From contig CAYPAV010000013.1 in NCBI GenBank assembly GCA_964408805.1, positions 67,549 to 131,548 on the forward strand: DNA of 64,000 nt. Direction: 5' to 3'. Shown here piece by piece: positions 8,197 to 16,694 of the stretch. Below the pieces are notes generated by a model, which worked only from the letters and a program-made list of their open reading frames with translations, was not told the origin of the DNA and did no database searches. This DNA is from CAYPAV01 sp964408805 (lineage in GTDB: Bacteria; Pseudomonadota; Alphaproteobacteria; UBA8366). Both the position numbers and the translations under genes were made by a program. Every line of letters begins with the position of its first letter. Position 1 is the first letter of the stretch.

Positions 8197-9033
8197 TTGA
8201 CCAGATTGCCGAAGGAAATGCCGCCGCCGTATGCCGTCGACTGCCATATCCATGTCTATGGCGACCCCGACCGGTATCCCTCGCTGCCGGTGAACGGTGA
8301 GCCGCCGCCGGCTCTCTATCTGGACGATTATTACACGATCCGCGATGGGCTCGGTCTCGGCCGGACAGTCATCATCCAGACGCCCTTCTACGGCAACGAC
8401 AATCGCTGTCTCGTCGATTCAATCGGCCGGCTGGGCCAGGAAAACGCAAAAGGGATCGCCATCGTCGATCCCGAGATCGACGACCAAGCACTTGCGGAAC
8501 TGGACCGCCAGGGTGTCTGCGGCCTTCGCTTCGGCATCGAACTGCTGCGCGGCATGCGCCCGCCCGACCTCGAACGCATGGCCGATCGGATCGCCGCTCT
8601 GGGATGGCATATCCAATATCGCTCCACCGAGAAGGACCTGCCCGAGCTGGCGGACCGTCTCGGCCGTCTTCCGGTCCCGGTCTGTGTCGATCATATCGGC
8701 AGCATCCCGCCCGAGACCGGTACGAGCGATCCCGCCTTCGAGGCGTTGTTGCGTCTGGTGGATATGGGCCGCTGCTGGGTCAAGCTGTCGGCGCCCTATC
8801 AGCTCTCGCGAAGCGGGCCGCCCGCCTACGAGGATTACCGGGCCCAGGCGCGGGCCCTTGTGGCGGCGGCGCCGGAGCGGATGGTCTGGGGCACCAACTG
8901 GCCCCATCCCAAGGTCGAGGACAAACCCGACAACACCGATCTCTTGGATATCCTTTGGGATTGGACCGAGGACGATGCGACCCGCCAGTTGATCCTGGTC
9001 GACAATCCGCGCGACCTCTACGGCTTTTCATGA
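8197..9033 (+). CDS. Amidohydrolase-2 family protein, related to 2-pyrone-4,6-dicarboxylate lactonase (LigI-like)
   Basis: 278 residues from a TTG at 8197 with GGGAGGAAAG upstream; an ATG at 8218 would also fit and loses only seven residues. DCHIHVYGDPDRYP near residue 15 is the metal-binding HxH of the amidohydrolase TIM barrel. VCVDHIGSIPP near 162 supplies a later His, and MVWGTNWPHPK near 229 the terminal WGTDWPHP-like motif in which Asp is replaced by Asn, as seen in some members. LigI-type enzymes hydrolyse lactones in protocatechuate and gallate degradation. It is followed at 13 bp by a luciferase-like monooxygenase and then an SDR, so a three-gene catabolic operon is likely. Confidence 0.8.
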   Translation: MTRLPKEMPPPYAVDCHIHVYGDPDRYPSLPVNGEPPPALYLDDYYTIRDGLGLGRTVIIQTPFYGNDNRCLVDSIGRLGQENAKGIAIVDPEIDDQALAELDRQGVCGLRFGIELLRGMRPPDLERMADRIAALGWHIQYRSTEKDLPELADRLGRLPVPVCVDHIGSIPPETGTSDPAFEALLRLVDMGRCWVKLSAPYQLSRSGPPAYEDYRAQARALVAAAPERMVWGTNWPHPKVEDKPDNTDLLDILWDWTEDDATRQLILVDNPRDLYGFS

Positions 9034-9046
9034 CCGGAGCGAAACC

Positions 9047-10081
9047 ATGCAGCTAACCTTGTTCGTGAATGCGGAACACCCGGCGGAGGACGACCTCCAG
9101 CGCCGGCTTGGAGAACATATCGAGCAGGTCCGGGTCGCGGGCGCGGCCGGTTTCGACGGCGTGGCCGTCGGCAATCATCTGTCCTACGGCTCCTCGGCCT
9201 GGTTCCCGCCGCTCGAACTGTTGACTCGTCTAGCACCCGAGGCCGAGGACATGTCGCTCGCCTCCTGCATGCTGGTTCTGCCGCTCTTTCATCCGCTCCA
9301 CGTCGCCCAGCAGGCGGCCTTGCTCGATATCGCCTGCGGCGGACGCCTCACCTTCGGGGTCGCGCCCGGCTGGCAGGAGGATGAATTCCGCATTCTGGGG
9401 CTCGAGCACGGTCGGCGGATCGGCCGCTATGTCGAATCGCTGACCCTGCTGCAGCGGCTTTTCACCGAGGAGAAGGTCGATTTCGAGGGCAAGCACTTCT
9501 CGGCGGACGGGCTCGAACTCGCCCTCAAGCCGGTCCAGCGCCCGCGCCCGCCGATGTGGTACGGCGGCAGCGTCGAGGCGGCGGTGGCGCGCGCCTCTCG
9601 CCTTGCCGATACTGCGCTTGGCGACAGTTGGGTTGCCTCCTCGCACCTCACCGACGACGTGATCAGCGAGCAGGCCGACGTCTTCAAAGCTGGTTTGGCC
9701 GAACAGGGGAAGCCGATGCCGCAGGAATTTCCGCTGCTTCGCAATATCGTGGTGGCGCCCGACCGGGCCACGGCTCTTCGCGATGCCGGACCGTTCCTGG
9801 AAGCCAGCTATCGGATCTTCGGCCAGTGGGGCCTCTTCTCCAACGTGGTGGGCGCGGGCAAGGAACAGCTCGATCTCGAGGAACTGATCGCCGGACGGGT
9901 GGTGATCGGCTCGCCCGAGGAATGCGCCGAGGAACTGATCCGTCTCCAGGAGCGCACCAAGTTCACCCGGCTGATCACGCGGGTGCAGTGGCTCGGCATG
10001 GATCAGGCGATCGTGCTCCGGACGATCGAGCTTCTGGCCGACAAGGTGGCGCCCTTGGTCCGCGCCGCCACTGCGGGCTGA
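9047..10081 (+). CDS. Luciferase-like (LLM class) flavin-dependent oxidoreductase
   Basis: 344 residues. Barrel landmarks: GFDGVAVGNHLSYGSSAWFPPLE near residue 37, the ASCMLVLPLFHPLHVAQQAALLDI segment near 70, GGRLTFGVAPGWQEDEFRILG near 99 and PPMWYGGSVEAAVARASRLAD near 168. This resembles FMN-dependent alkanal or limonene-type monooxygenases. Second gene of the operon that begins with the LigI-like hydrolase at 8197 and ends with the SDR at 10095; it may oxygenate the substrate whose ring or lactone is then opened. Paralogous to the enzyme at 20394, with which it shares the overall length and the WGLF/ASWG region near the C-terminal third. Confidence 0.85.
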   Translation: MQLTLFVNAEHPAEDDLQRRLGEHIEQVRVAGAAGFDGVAVGNHLSYGSSAWFPPLELLTRLAPEAEDMSLASCMLVLPLFHPLHVAQQAALLDIACGGRLTFGVAPGWQEDEFRILGLEHGRRIGRYVESLTLLQRLFTEEKVDFEGKHFSADGLELALKPVQRPRPPMWYGGSVEAAVARASRLADTALGDSWVASSHLTDDVISEQADVFKAGLAEQGKPMPQEFPLLRNIVVAPDRATALRDAGPFLEASYRIFGQWGLFSNVVGAGKEQLDLEELIAGRVVIGSPEECAEELIRLQERTKFTRLITRVQWLGMDQAIVLRTIELLADKVAPLVRAATAG

Positions 10082-10094
10082 GGAGGGAACGGGC

Positions 10095-10922
10095 ATGGTC
10101 CATCCGGCGTTGGAACCCGGCCGCGTCGCGGTCGTCACCGGGGCGGCCAGCGGTATTGGGCTCGCCGCCTGTCGGCGCTTCGTGGAGATGGGGCTGAAGC
10201 TCTGCATGACCGATATCGACGGCTCGGCTCTCGATGCGGCGGTCGCGGAAATGCCGGGCGATGGGGCGGACCGGATCGTGGAACCGGCCGATGTAGCGAA
10301 TTTGGATGACCTAAGGCGACTTTGCGGGATCGTATATGACCGCTTCGGCGAGGTCGGCGTCTTGATGAACAACGTGGTGACGCGGATCGACGCCGGCACC
10401 TGGTCCGATTCCGAGGCCTGGCGACGCACGATCGATGTGAACTTTCACGGTGTCGTCAATGGGGTGCAGGCCTTCCTGCCGTCCATGCTGGCGCAGGCGT
10501 CGCCGGCGATCGTCGTCAATCTCGGCTCCAAACAGGGCATCACCAACCCGCCGGGCATCAAGCCCGCCTACAATGCCGCCAAGGCGGCGGTGATTTCCTA
10601 TACCGAAAGCCTTCAGCACGAACTCCGCAATACCGAGGGAGGCCGGATCACCGCGCATCTGTTGGTGCCCGGCTGGACAACGACCGGCGACCGGGAACAT
10701 CAGCAAGGGGCCTGGCTGCCGACGCAGGTAGTCGACTATTTGCTGGCGGCGGTGGAGCGGGGCGATTTCTACATTATCTGCCCCGACGACGAGGTGACGT
10801 CCGAGATGGACCGGAAACGAATTCTGTGGGCGGCGGGCGATATCGCCGAGAACCGGCCGCCGTTATCGCGCTGGCACCCGGAATTCGGCGCGGCTTTCAA
10901 GACATTCGAGGCCGAAGACTAG
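10095..10922 (+). CDS. Short-chain dehydrogenase/reductase (SDR)
   Basis: 275 residues, with AGGAGGGAAC ahead of the ATG. TGAASGIG near residue 15 binds the cofactor, and MTDIDGS (Asp after the second strand) favours NAD. MNNVVTR replaces the usual NNAG. The catalytic Tyr-x3-Lys is in PAYNAAKAA near 157. The C-terminus (PPLSRWHPEFGAAFKTFEAED) is extended beyond the standard fold. Closes the operon 8197-10922. Its TAG stop shares the palindrome CTAG (10919-10922) with the stop of the convergent Rrf2 gene. Confidence 0.84.
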   Translation: MVHPALEPGRVAVVTGAASGIGLAACRRFVEMGLKLCMTDIDGSALDAAVAEMPGDGADRIVEPADVANLDDLRRLCGIVYDRFGEVGVLMNNVVTRIDAGTWSDSEAWRRTIDVNFHGVVNGVQAFLPSMLAQASPAIVVNLGSKQGITNPPGIKPAYNAAKAAVISYTESLQHELRNTEGGRITAHLLVPGWTTTGDREHQQGAWLPTQVVDYLLAAVERGDFYIICPDDEVTSEMDRKRILWAAGDIAENRPPLSRWHPEFGAAFKTFEAED

Positions 10923-11344
10923 CCGTCCGGAGTAGCACTTTGCCGCGCGATCGATTTCAACGCCGTCGAGATGGTGATCGATCCGAGGGTCGCGCGGGTC
11001 ACGGCGTCGATCTCCGCGAGCACGTCGCCGAGGGCCCGGCCGACCGGCGTCTCTTCGCCCGGTTCGGGCACCGGCGCGGCGCCGTCTCCGACCGTCTCGA
11101 AGAGCTCGATCACCTCGAGGAGGGTGGTGCGCTTGGCGTTGCCGGAAAAGCGGTAGCCGCCGCCGGCACCCCGCGCCGACCGCACGAACCCGGCTCTGGC
11201 CAGCGTGTGCAGCACCTTGGCGAGATGGTGGGTGGAGACGCCGTAGCGGGCACCTATTTCGCCTGCTGGGAGTTGCGCGTCCGGATCGGCCGCGAGTTCC
11301 AGGACGGCATAGAGGGCGATGCGAGTTGCGGTCTGGAGTTTCAT
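10919..11344 (-). CDS. Rrf2-family transcriptional regulator lacking the Fe-S cysteines
   Basis: 141 residues from the ATG at 11344. The N-terminus MKLQTATRIALYAVLELAAD and the winged helix with GEIGARYGVSTHHLAKVLHTLARAGFV are standard for the Rrf2 family, as is the wing RGAGGGYRFSG. IscR, NsrR and RirA carry three cysteines after the wing; this protein has none there, so it cannot bind the usual [2Fe-2S] or [4Fe-4S] cluster in that way and probably senses something else or works apo. It lies downstream of the benzoyl-CoA reductase operon on the same strand, eight bases from the GNAT gene, and could control that operon or itself. Confidence 0.83.
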   Translation of the reverse strand: MKLQTATRIALYAVLELAADPDAQLPAGEIGARYGVSTHHLAKVLHTLARAGFVRSARGAGGGYRFSGNAKRTTLLEVIELFETVGDGAAPVPEPGEETPVGRALGDVLAEIDAVTRATLGSITISTALKSIARQSATPDG

Positions 11345-11351
11345 CGGCCGG

Positions 11352-11807
11352 TCAGTCCAAGTCTTTTTCGAGCTGGATATAGGGCCCCGCCCGGAGCCCC
11401 TCACCGCGGAAGAACGACATCAGGAGCTGGTTGTCGTGGGACAGCATGGTCCGGATCTTGGCAACCCCGGCGCCGCGGAACTTCTCCTCTATCGCCGCGA
11501 GCAGGCGTTCGCCGATGCCGCCCAGGCGCGCCTTGGGATCGACCGAGACCGCGAACACCCAGCCGCAGGGCTCGGAGCCGAACTCCCAGGCCCGGACCTC
11601 GCCGATAATAAAACCGACCACGCCGGTCTCGGCCTCGGCGACCAAGAAGAAGCGCGCCTCCGACCGTCGTTCGACCCGCTCGAACAGATCGCGCCAATAA
11701 TCATGCTTGGCGACACCCGTGATGCGTTCGTCGAGCGAGATCACAACGTCGATATCCGCAATCCGTGCCGGCCGGATCGAAACCGCTTCCGTCATCGCCC
11801 CATCCAT
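11352..11807 (-). CDS. GNAT-family N-acetyltransferase
   Basis: 151 residues (start ATG at 11807; an ATG at 11795 is also possible). The SIRPARIADIDVVISLDERI opening and the later WVFAVSVDPKARLGGIGERLLAAIEEKF, containing the acetyl-CoA pyrophosphate loop R-x-G-G-I-G, identify a GCN5-related acetyltransferase. AGVAKIRTMLSHDNQLLMSFFRGEGL follows the RimI-like pattern of residues after the loop. Acceptor unknown. Situated between bcrD (54 bp upstream) and the Rrf2 regulator, same strand. Confidence 0.83.
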   Translation of the reverse strand: MDGAMTEAVSIRPARIADIDVVISLDERITGVAKHDYWRDLFERVERRSEARFFLVAEAETGVVGFIIGEVRAWEFGSEPCGWVFAVSVDPKARLGGIGERLLAAIEEKFRGAGVAKIRTMLSHDNQLLMSFFRGEGLRAGPYIQLEKDLD

Positions 11808-11861
11808 TGTGGCACCGCCTCGATTGCGACGGTCTCCAGCATATCGGTAATTCGGTACCGA

Positions 11862-12704
11862 TTACGAGGCTTTGCGCAATTCGTCGAGCTGTTTCAGCTT
11901 GTCGTGGCGGAAGGCCCCCCATAGGGCGGCGCCAATTGCGCCCGCATAAATCGAGTCCGGGTGATTACGGATCTCGACCGTGGCCTTGAGCTTCACCATC
12001 TCCTCGGAGAGGGCGGCAACCAACCCTTCGTCCCCCGCCAGCCCGCCGGTCAGCATCACTACCCCGTCATTGGCCTTGATTGCCTTCAGGAGCCGCGAGA
12101 GCCGCATTGCCATCGACATATGGATGCCCTTTAGGATGTTCGGCGTCGTGATGCCGCGCGAGACCATGTTGATGACGTCGGTCTCGGCCAATACGGCGCA
12201 GATGCCGCTGACCGCTTCCGGGTCGTCCGCCTGGCGCGACAGCGTGCCGATTTCATCGTGCGCGATGCCGAGATAGCGGGCGATGTTCTCGAGGAACTGG
12301 CCCGAGCCCGAGGCGCACTGGCTGGTCATGCGATAGCTCAGCACCTTACCGCGGTCGTCGATGTCGATGGCGCGGCCGTGAAGGGCGCCGACGTCGAGTA
12401 CTGCCATGGATTCGGGTTCCAGATGAATGGCGCCCCGCGCGTGGGTCGTCATCGAATAGAAGTGCCCGGTGTGGAAGGGCACCGATTCGCCCTCGCCGGT
12501 GGTCGCGATATAGGCGACGTCGTCGCGTGCCATGCCGGCCTTGTCGAGGGCTTCCTCGAAGGCTTCCTCGGCGAGTTTTAGGGGATCGCGCTGGCGGATC
12601 CGGTGAATGGAGCGCGCCAGCCAATTCGGTTCGCCCGCGTCCGTTTCGAACAGCGCCACTTTGACGGCGCCGCTGCCGACATCGATTCCAGCCGTGATGG
12701 TCAT
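11862..12704 (-). CDS. bcrD: Benzoyl-CoA reductase activating subunit D (BcrD/BadG-like)
   Basis: 280 residues. The start at 12704 overlaps the bcrA stop (ATGA, 12701-12704); the frame is open further upstream, but that part is the shadow of bcrA. GIDVGSGAVKVALF is the ATP phosphate-1 loop of the ASKHA (acetate/sugar kinase, Hsc70, actin) fold. TSQCASGSGQFLENIARYLGI and SGICAVLAETDVINMVSRG each supply a Cys for the [4Fe-4S] cluster shared with the partner subunit, and MLTGGLAGDEGLV is the adenosine loop. With BcrA it forms the ATP-driven electron-activation module. Class I benzoyl-CoA reductases are very oxygen sensitive. Last gene of the coupled operon. Confidence 0.85.
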   Translation of the reverse strand: MTITAGIDVGSGAVKVALFETDAGEPNWLARSIHRIRQRDPLKLAEEAFEEALDKAGMARDDVAYIATTGEGESVPFHTGHFYSMTTHARGAIHLEPESMAVLDVGALHGRAIDIDDRGKVLSYRMTSQCASGSGQFLENIARYLGIAHDEIGTLSRQADDPEAVSGICAVLAETDVINMVSRGITTPNILKGIHMSMAMRLSRLLKAIKANDGVVMLTGGLAGDEGLVAALSEEMVKLKATVEIRNHPDSIYAGAIGAALWGAFRHDKLKQLDELRKAS

Positions 12705-14041
12705 GCCGCTTCCTCCGCCATGACGGCGCCGTCCTCGACCGCGCGCCTGGCGAAAGTCGCGGCTCCCAAGGCGCCGGTATAGATCGACTCCGGATTGATG
12801 TTGATGGTGACATCGCCGTAATTCTCGGTCACCAGTTTCCGGAGCTCCCGGACCGCCGCCTCGTTCTTGGCGACGCCGCCTGTAAAGGTGAACTGGTCGG
12901 TGATTCCGCCGGAGCGCGAGATGATCGACATCGCTCGCAGGATGATCGCCCGGTGCAGGCCCGCCAGGATCTCTTCCCGCTTCTCGCCGAGGGCGAGGCG
13001 GTCGCGCAGCTCTGCCCCGGCGAAGACGGTGCAGGTCGAGTTGATACGGAGCGCTCGCTTGGCCTTGATCGCCATCGGGCCCAGCTCGTGGACACCGACA
13101 TTCATTTCGTCCGCGATATAGCCGAGATAGCGGCCGCAGCCGGCGGCACAGCGGTCGTTCATCTGGAAGTTCTCGACGATGCCGGCGGGATCGACCTGAA
13201 TGCCCTTGGTGTCCTGGCCGCCGATATCGAGCACGGTGCGGGTCTCGGGATACATCATATGGGCGCCGAGCCCGTGGCACAGGATCTCGGAGCGGATGTG
13301 CTCCTTCGAGAACGGCAAGGTGACCCGGCCGTAGCCGGTGCCAATGACGTAGCCGACGTCGAATTCGGCGGCCAGTGCCGATTCGACCGCATTCTTGACC
13401 GCCGCCGCGTCGACGTCGATTTCATCGGCGCTGGCGATCAGCGCCTCCAGGGCTTTCAGGAAGGTGCCCGAGAGATCGCCTTCGGGCGGACGGTTCTCGA
13501 CCTCGATGATCGACTTGTCGTAGACGTGGAGCAGTTGGTCGTAAGGGACATCGACCTCGCCCGCTGCCGCCTCGGCGAGGCGGTGATAGCTGGAGCCGGC
13601 GATGTCGCGGAAAAAATCCGACTTCCGCTGCGCCCCCGGCACGTAAAGGCCCGGCGCTTCCTCGCGGAGGCGGCCGAACACCAGGTCCAGCGCCTCGCCG
13701 ACCGCGTCTTTTTGCGACCGGATCCGGTCGTCGTCGAGCTGCGCCCGGCAGGTCCGTTCCAAATCGCCGAGCTGTTCCAGGAACTGTTCAAGCCGGAAGG
13801 CGAGAACGAGCCGTGTCAGCACGTCCTCGACCTTCTCGGCTTGGCCCAGGACATCCTGAAGGCCGCGCCGGCAAAGCGTCAGGTGGGCATCGACATAGGC
13901 TTCCTGCTGGGCGATCCGGGTGGCGGTCGAGTAGTTCGAGCGCGAGTTGGTGATGCCGCGACCGAGAACCTCGGCGTTCTCGTCGAGCATCAGCGCCTTG
14001 GTGGTGGTCGAGCCGAGATCGATGCCGATGAAGCACTTCAT
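12701..14041 (-). CDS. bcrA: Benzoyl-CoA reductase activating subunit A (BcrA/BadF-like)
   Basis: 446 residues, matching the long A-type subunit (about 440) of Thauera and Rhodopseudomonas rather than the shorter Azoarcus BzdP/Q. GIDLGSTTTKALML is the phosphate-1 loop, LDIGGQDTKGI the phosphate-2 segment, NDRCAAGCGRYLGYI and NSTCTVFAGAEL the cysteine motifs for the [4Fe-4S] cluster, and FTGGVAKNEAAV the adenosine loop. Residues about 75-200 form the extra region that distinguishes A from D subunits. ATP hydrolysis here drives low-potential electrons into the BC catalytic core. Overlaps both neighbours by four bases. Confidence 0.87.
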   Translation of the reverse strand: MKCFIGIDLGSTTTKALMLDENAEVLGRGITNSRSNYSTATRIAQQEAYVDAHLTLCRRGLQDVLGQAEKVEDVLTRLVLAFRLEQFLEQLGDLERTCRAQLDDDRIRSQKDAVGEALDLVFGRLREEAPGLYVPGAQRKSDFFRDIAGSSYHRLAEAAAGEVDVPYDQLLHVYDKSIIEVENRPPEGDLSGTFLKALEALIASADEIDVDAAAVKNAVESALAAEFDVGYVIGTGYGRVTLPFSKEHIRSEILCHGLGAHMMYPETRTVLDIGGQDTKGIQVDPAGIVENFQMNDRCAAGCGRYLGYIADEMNVGVHELGPMAIKAKRALRINSTCTVFAGAELRDRLALGEKREEILAGLHRAIILRAMSIISRSGGITDQFTFTGGVAKNEAAVRELRKLVTENYGDVTININPESIYTGALGAATFARRAVEDGAVMAEEAA

Positions 14042-15360
14042 GCCGCGCCTCCCGCCGCCGCCTTCGCGGGTCGGGTGCCGGCGCGTTTCTGGTCGATCAT
14101 CTGAAAGTAGCTCTCAAGCCGGTTCTTGACGTTGGCGGGCGAGAAGTAGCGCGGGTCGACGAGATCGGTCTCGATGAAGGCGCCGGGCTTGCCGGTGCGG
14201 TCCTCGACCGCGCGCAAGATCGGTAGCTGGCCGGCGGAGAAGCTGTTGCAGCTCTTGATCGAGTTGATTAGCAACCCGTCCGCCTGGTATTCCTCGACAT
14301 AGGTCGACAGCATCTCGACTCGCTGCGGCAGGCTGCGGTTGGTGTAGACCCCCATGCAGTAATCGGCCAGCGTTTCCAGCGGGTTGGCTGGGTCGTGGCG
14401 AAAGCCGAAATCGTAGACCCCGCCGACCTTGGTGTAGGAACTGGCGACGACCACCGCGCCTTCGTCGTAGAACATTTTCCAGAAGTCGCGAAAGCTGGTG
14501 TAGTTGGGCGGCCCCTCGACCACCAGGCGGTATTTCTCCTCGCCGAAATCGCCTTCCGGCGTGATCGGACCCAGACCGTCGGCGATCCGCTGCTGCACTT
14601 CCGCACGCAAGGTGTCGTAGTAGTCGGTCGCCGCTTCCGTGCCGCGAAAGGCGCCGAAGATCGGCCCGATGTAATAAATGCCACCGAAATAGGCGTCGAT
14701 CGGCGCGGGGCGGTGCTTGGCGCTTTCCAGGACCCAGACCAGGTCTTCCTCGGCCTTGGCCGAGGCGGCGAGATATTCGCGGAGGCGGTCGATGTCGAAC
14801 TTGACGCCGGAGATCTTCTCCAGCTTCGGGATCACCTCTTCCTTCAGCTGCTTGACCATGTAGTCGCGCATGTTCTGGGTGATCTTGCCGTCGGCCTGAT
14901 AGGGCGTGTGGAGCATGATGGTTTCGCAGCCATACTGCTCGCGCAGCAGCTCGAACCACTTCATGAAGGTGAAACAGCCGGTATAGGACAGCAGCAGCAC
15001 GTCCGGGTCGGGCAGCGGTTTGCCGTTGGGGGCGAGGTTGCCCATGGCAATCATGCCGATATCGGATTTGACGTAGGTGCAGACGTCCTCGGAATGGCCG
15101 ATCCGTTCGGCCTCGCGAACATATTCGCCGCTCTGCTTTCTGAGGCCGTTCTGGATGGCGTTGATCTCGGGCAGGTTGTTGAGGAGGTCGAAACACATCA
15201 CCAGCTCGTTGAGATTGCCCGGCACGAAGGTCGAGCAGACCTTGTGGCCGGCCGCCGGCGCTTCGGTCAGGCGGTCGTAATGGGCCGCCATCATCACCTT
15301 CTGCTTCAGCATCGAGTCGTCCTTGACGACGTCTTGGTTGGCGGCTTCTTTTTTGCTCAT
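14038..15360 (-). CDS. bcrB: Benzoyl-CoA reductase catalytic subunit B (BcrB/BadE-like)
   Basis: 440 residues of the 2-hydroxyacyl-CoA dehydratase (HgdB/FldB) fold. Landmarks: HKVCSTFVPGNLNELVMCFDLL near residue 40, LLLSYTGCFTFMKWFELL near 122, GGIYYIGPIFGAFRGT near 225, and IKSCNSFSAGQLPILRAVEDRTGKPGAFIETDLVDPRYFS near 370, with the cysteines that bind the catalytic cluster and the E-x-D motif of the family. Together with BcrC it reduces the aromatic ring of benzoyl-CoA to the 1,5-diene. A dehydratase function is the alternative for the fold, but the two distinct ATPase subunits next door favour benzoyl-CoA reductase. Confidence 0.87.
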   Translation of the reverse strand: MSKKEAANQDVVKDDSMLKQKVMMAAHYDRLTEAPAAGHKVCSTFVPGNLNELVMCFDLLNNLPEINAIQNGLRKQSGEYVREAERIGHSEDVCTYVKSDIGMIAMGNLAPNGKPLPDPDVLLLSYTGCFTFMKWFELLREQYGCETIMLHTPYQADGKITQNMRDYMVKQLKEEVIPKLEKISGVKFDIDRLREYLAASAKAEEDLVWVLESAKHRPAPIDAYFGGIYYIGPIFGAFRGTEAATDYYDTLRAEVQQRIADGLGPITPEGDFGEEKYRLVVEGPPNYTSFRDFWKMFYDEGAVVVASSYTKVGGVYDFGFRHDPANPLETLADYCMGVYTNRSLPQRVEMLSTYVEEYQADGLLINSIKSCNSFSAGQLPILRAVEDRTGKPGAFIETDLVDPRYFSPANVKNRLESYFQMIDQKRAGTRPAKAAAGGAA

Positions 15361-16526
15361 GCTTCGCTCCAGAGTTTGATCGAGTCGGCGAAGGTGCCGG
15401 CCTGCTCGCGGATCGGCTGCATCTGGCCGGAGTTCTCGGCGTATTTGAACGCGATGAAGGGAATTCCGGCGTCCTCCAAAACGCGTTGCAGCATCGGCCG
15501 GTCGAGAAGGGCCGGGTCGCAGAAGCTGGGCGCGGCGAAAATGACGCCTTCGGCGCCGCTCTCGCGGACCGCGCGAACCAAGTGCTGGCCCTTTTCCTTC
15601 AAGTCGGGCTCGTATTTAGCCGCGGTGCTCATCGACTTGTGCAGGAAGGCGTCGGCGAGATTCTGGATGGGATCGCCGTCGCTCGGCACGTCGTCGGTGA
15701 GCCAGCGGCTGACCAGCAGAAAATCGTCGTCGACCACGTAGCAGCCCGAAAGCTCGATCGACTTGACCAGCGGCAAGGGCGGCTGCTCGCAGAAGACGCC
15801 GGTCACCACGATGCGGCAATTGTCGCGCATCGGCCGGTCCGAGAGCTCCGCCGCGGCGAGGTAGTCGCGCAGCATCCGGGAATGCTCTTCGACCGGCAAC
15901 ACCATGCCGGCGCGAAGCAGGAGATACGATTCCGAGGCCGGGGCCAGCCAAGGGGCTTCCGCACGGAGGCGATAGAGCTGGCGCACCAGCTGGCGGTTCT
16001 CGTTGTAGATCGCGATCGATCGGCGCAGCGCCTCTTCGGTGATCTTGGTGCCGCCGATCTCTTCCAAATCTTGGCGCAGGGCTGCGAGTTCGTTGGCATA
16101 GAAAACACCGCCGACCGAATCCGCATAGTTCTGCGGCACGTCGAAATAGCGGACATAAACGTCCGGAAACATCAGCTGCCACATGCCGGAGAGGTTTCGG
16201 ATCACGTCGCAGATGCTCGGAAACAGCATGCCGTCGAGGAAATCGAGCCGGCCGGAAAGGCCGAGTTCGATGGTCGAGCGTGGGATTCGGCAGATGTAGC
16301 TCTGATAATAGGCGTCGCCGTGGATCACCTCGATCTGGTCGCCGCCGCCGACGATGCCGACCGGCAGCATGCCGGCGGCATGGATGATCTCCCGCGGCAC
16401 GTAGATCGGCATGTAGCCGACCGCTTTCCGCCCCGGCGCCGCATCCTTCCAGTCGCGCACCGCCTGGAAGTCGAGGTCCTCGAACAAGCTCTCGCAACGG
16501 GCGACGATGTCTTCGCAATTCGCCAT
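15357..16526 (-). CDS. bcrC: Benzoyl-CoA reductase catalytic subunit C (BcrC/BadD-like)
   Basis: 389 residues from ATG 16526; a TTG at 16532 is better spaced from GGGAG and could be the true start. The protein shows the paired fold to BcrB: GRKAVGYMPIYVPREIIHAAGMLPVGI near residue 35, SYICRIPRSTIELGL near 75, LFPSICDVIRNLSGMWQLMFPD near 101, and GVIFAAPSFCDPALLDRPMLQRVLEDAGIPFIAFKYAENSGQ near 325. Cysteines in SYIC, SICD and SFCD are the expected cluster ligands. First gene of bcrCBAD, the same order as badDEFG of Rhodopseudomonas palustris; each junction is an ATGA overlap. No ferredoxin or ring-hydrolysis genes are next to it. Confidence 0.87.
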   Translation of the reverse strand: MANCEDIVARCESLFEDLDFQAVRDWKDAAPGRKAVGYMPIYVPREIIHAAGMLPVGIVGGGDQIEVIHGDAYYQSYICRIPRSTIELGLSGRLDFLDGMLFPSICDVIRNLSGMWQLMFPDVYVRYFDVPQNYADSVGGVFYANELAALRQDLEEIGGTKITEEALRRSIAIYNENRQLVRQLYRLRAEAPWLAPASESYLLLRAGMVLPVEEHSRMLRDYLAAAELSDRPMRDNCRIVVTGVFCEQPPLPLVKSIELSGCYVVDDDFLLVSRWLTDDVPSDGDPIQNLADAFLHKSMSTAAKYEPDLKEKGQHLVRAVRESGAEGVIFAAPSFCDPALLDRPMLQRVLEDAGIPFIAFKYAENSGQMQPIREQAGTFADSIKLWSEA

Positions 16527-16694
16527 GATCAACGGTTCTCCCAGGTCGCGATGTTGGTATTCGTAAAATCGTACTCGAATGCGTATTTAAGATGAAAGTA
16601 GACAAAATGACGCAGGTACGGGGCGGAGGAAACGGCGGAATTGCGATCTTGATCTGAGCCGGGAATAAGAATTCCGTCCGGCGCCCCTCCGACC

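Noticed and set aside
12705..13280. N-terminal extension of the BcrD frame
   Set aside because: It overlaps bcrA almost entirely, is Arg-rich shadow sequence, and the coupled ATG at 12704 gives the normal family length.
16527..16694. FNR-type box (TTGAT-N4-ATCAA) upstream of bcrC
   Set aside because: Only a TTGATC half-site close to the start codon is visible; the full palindrome is absent.
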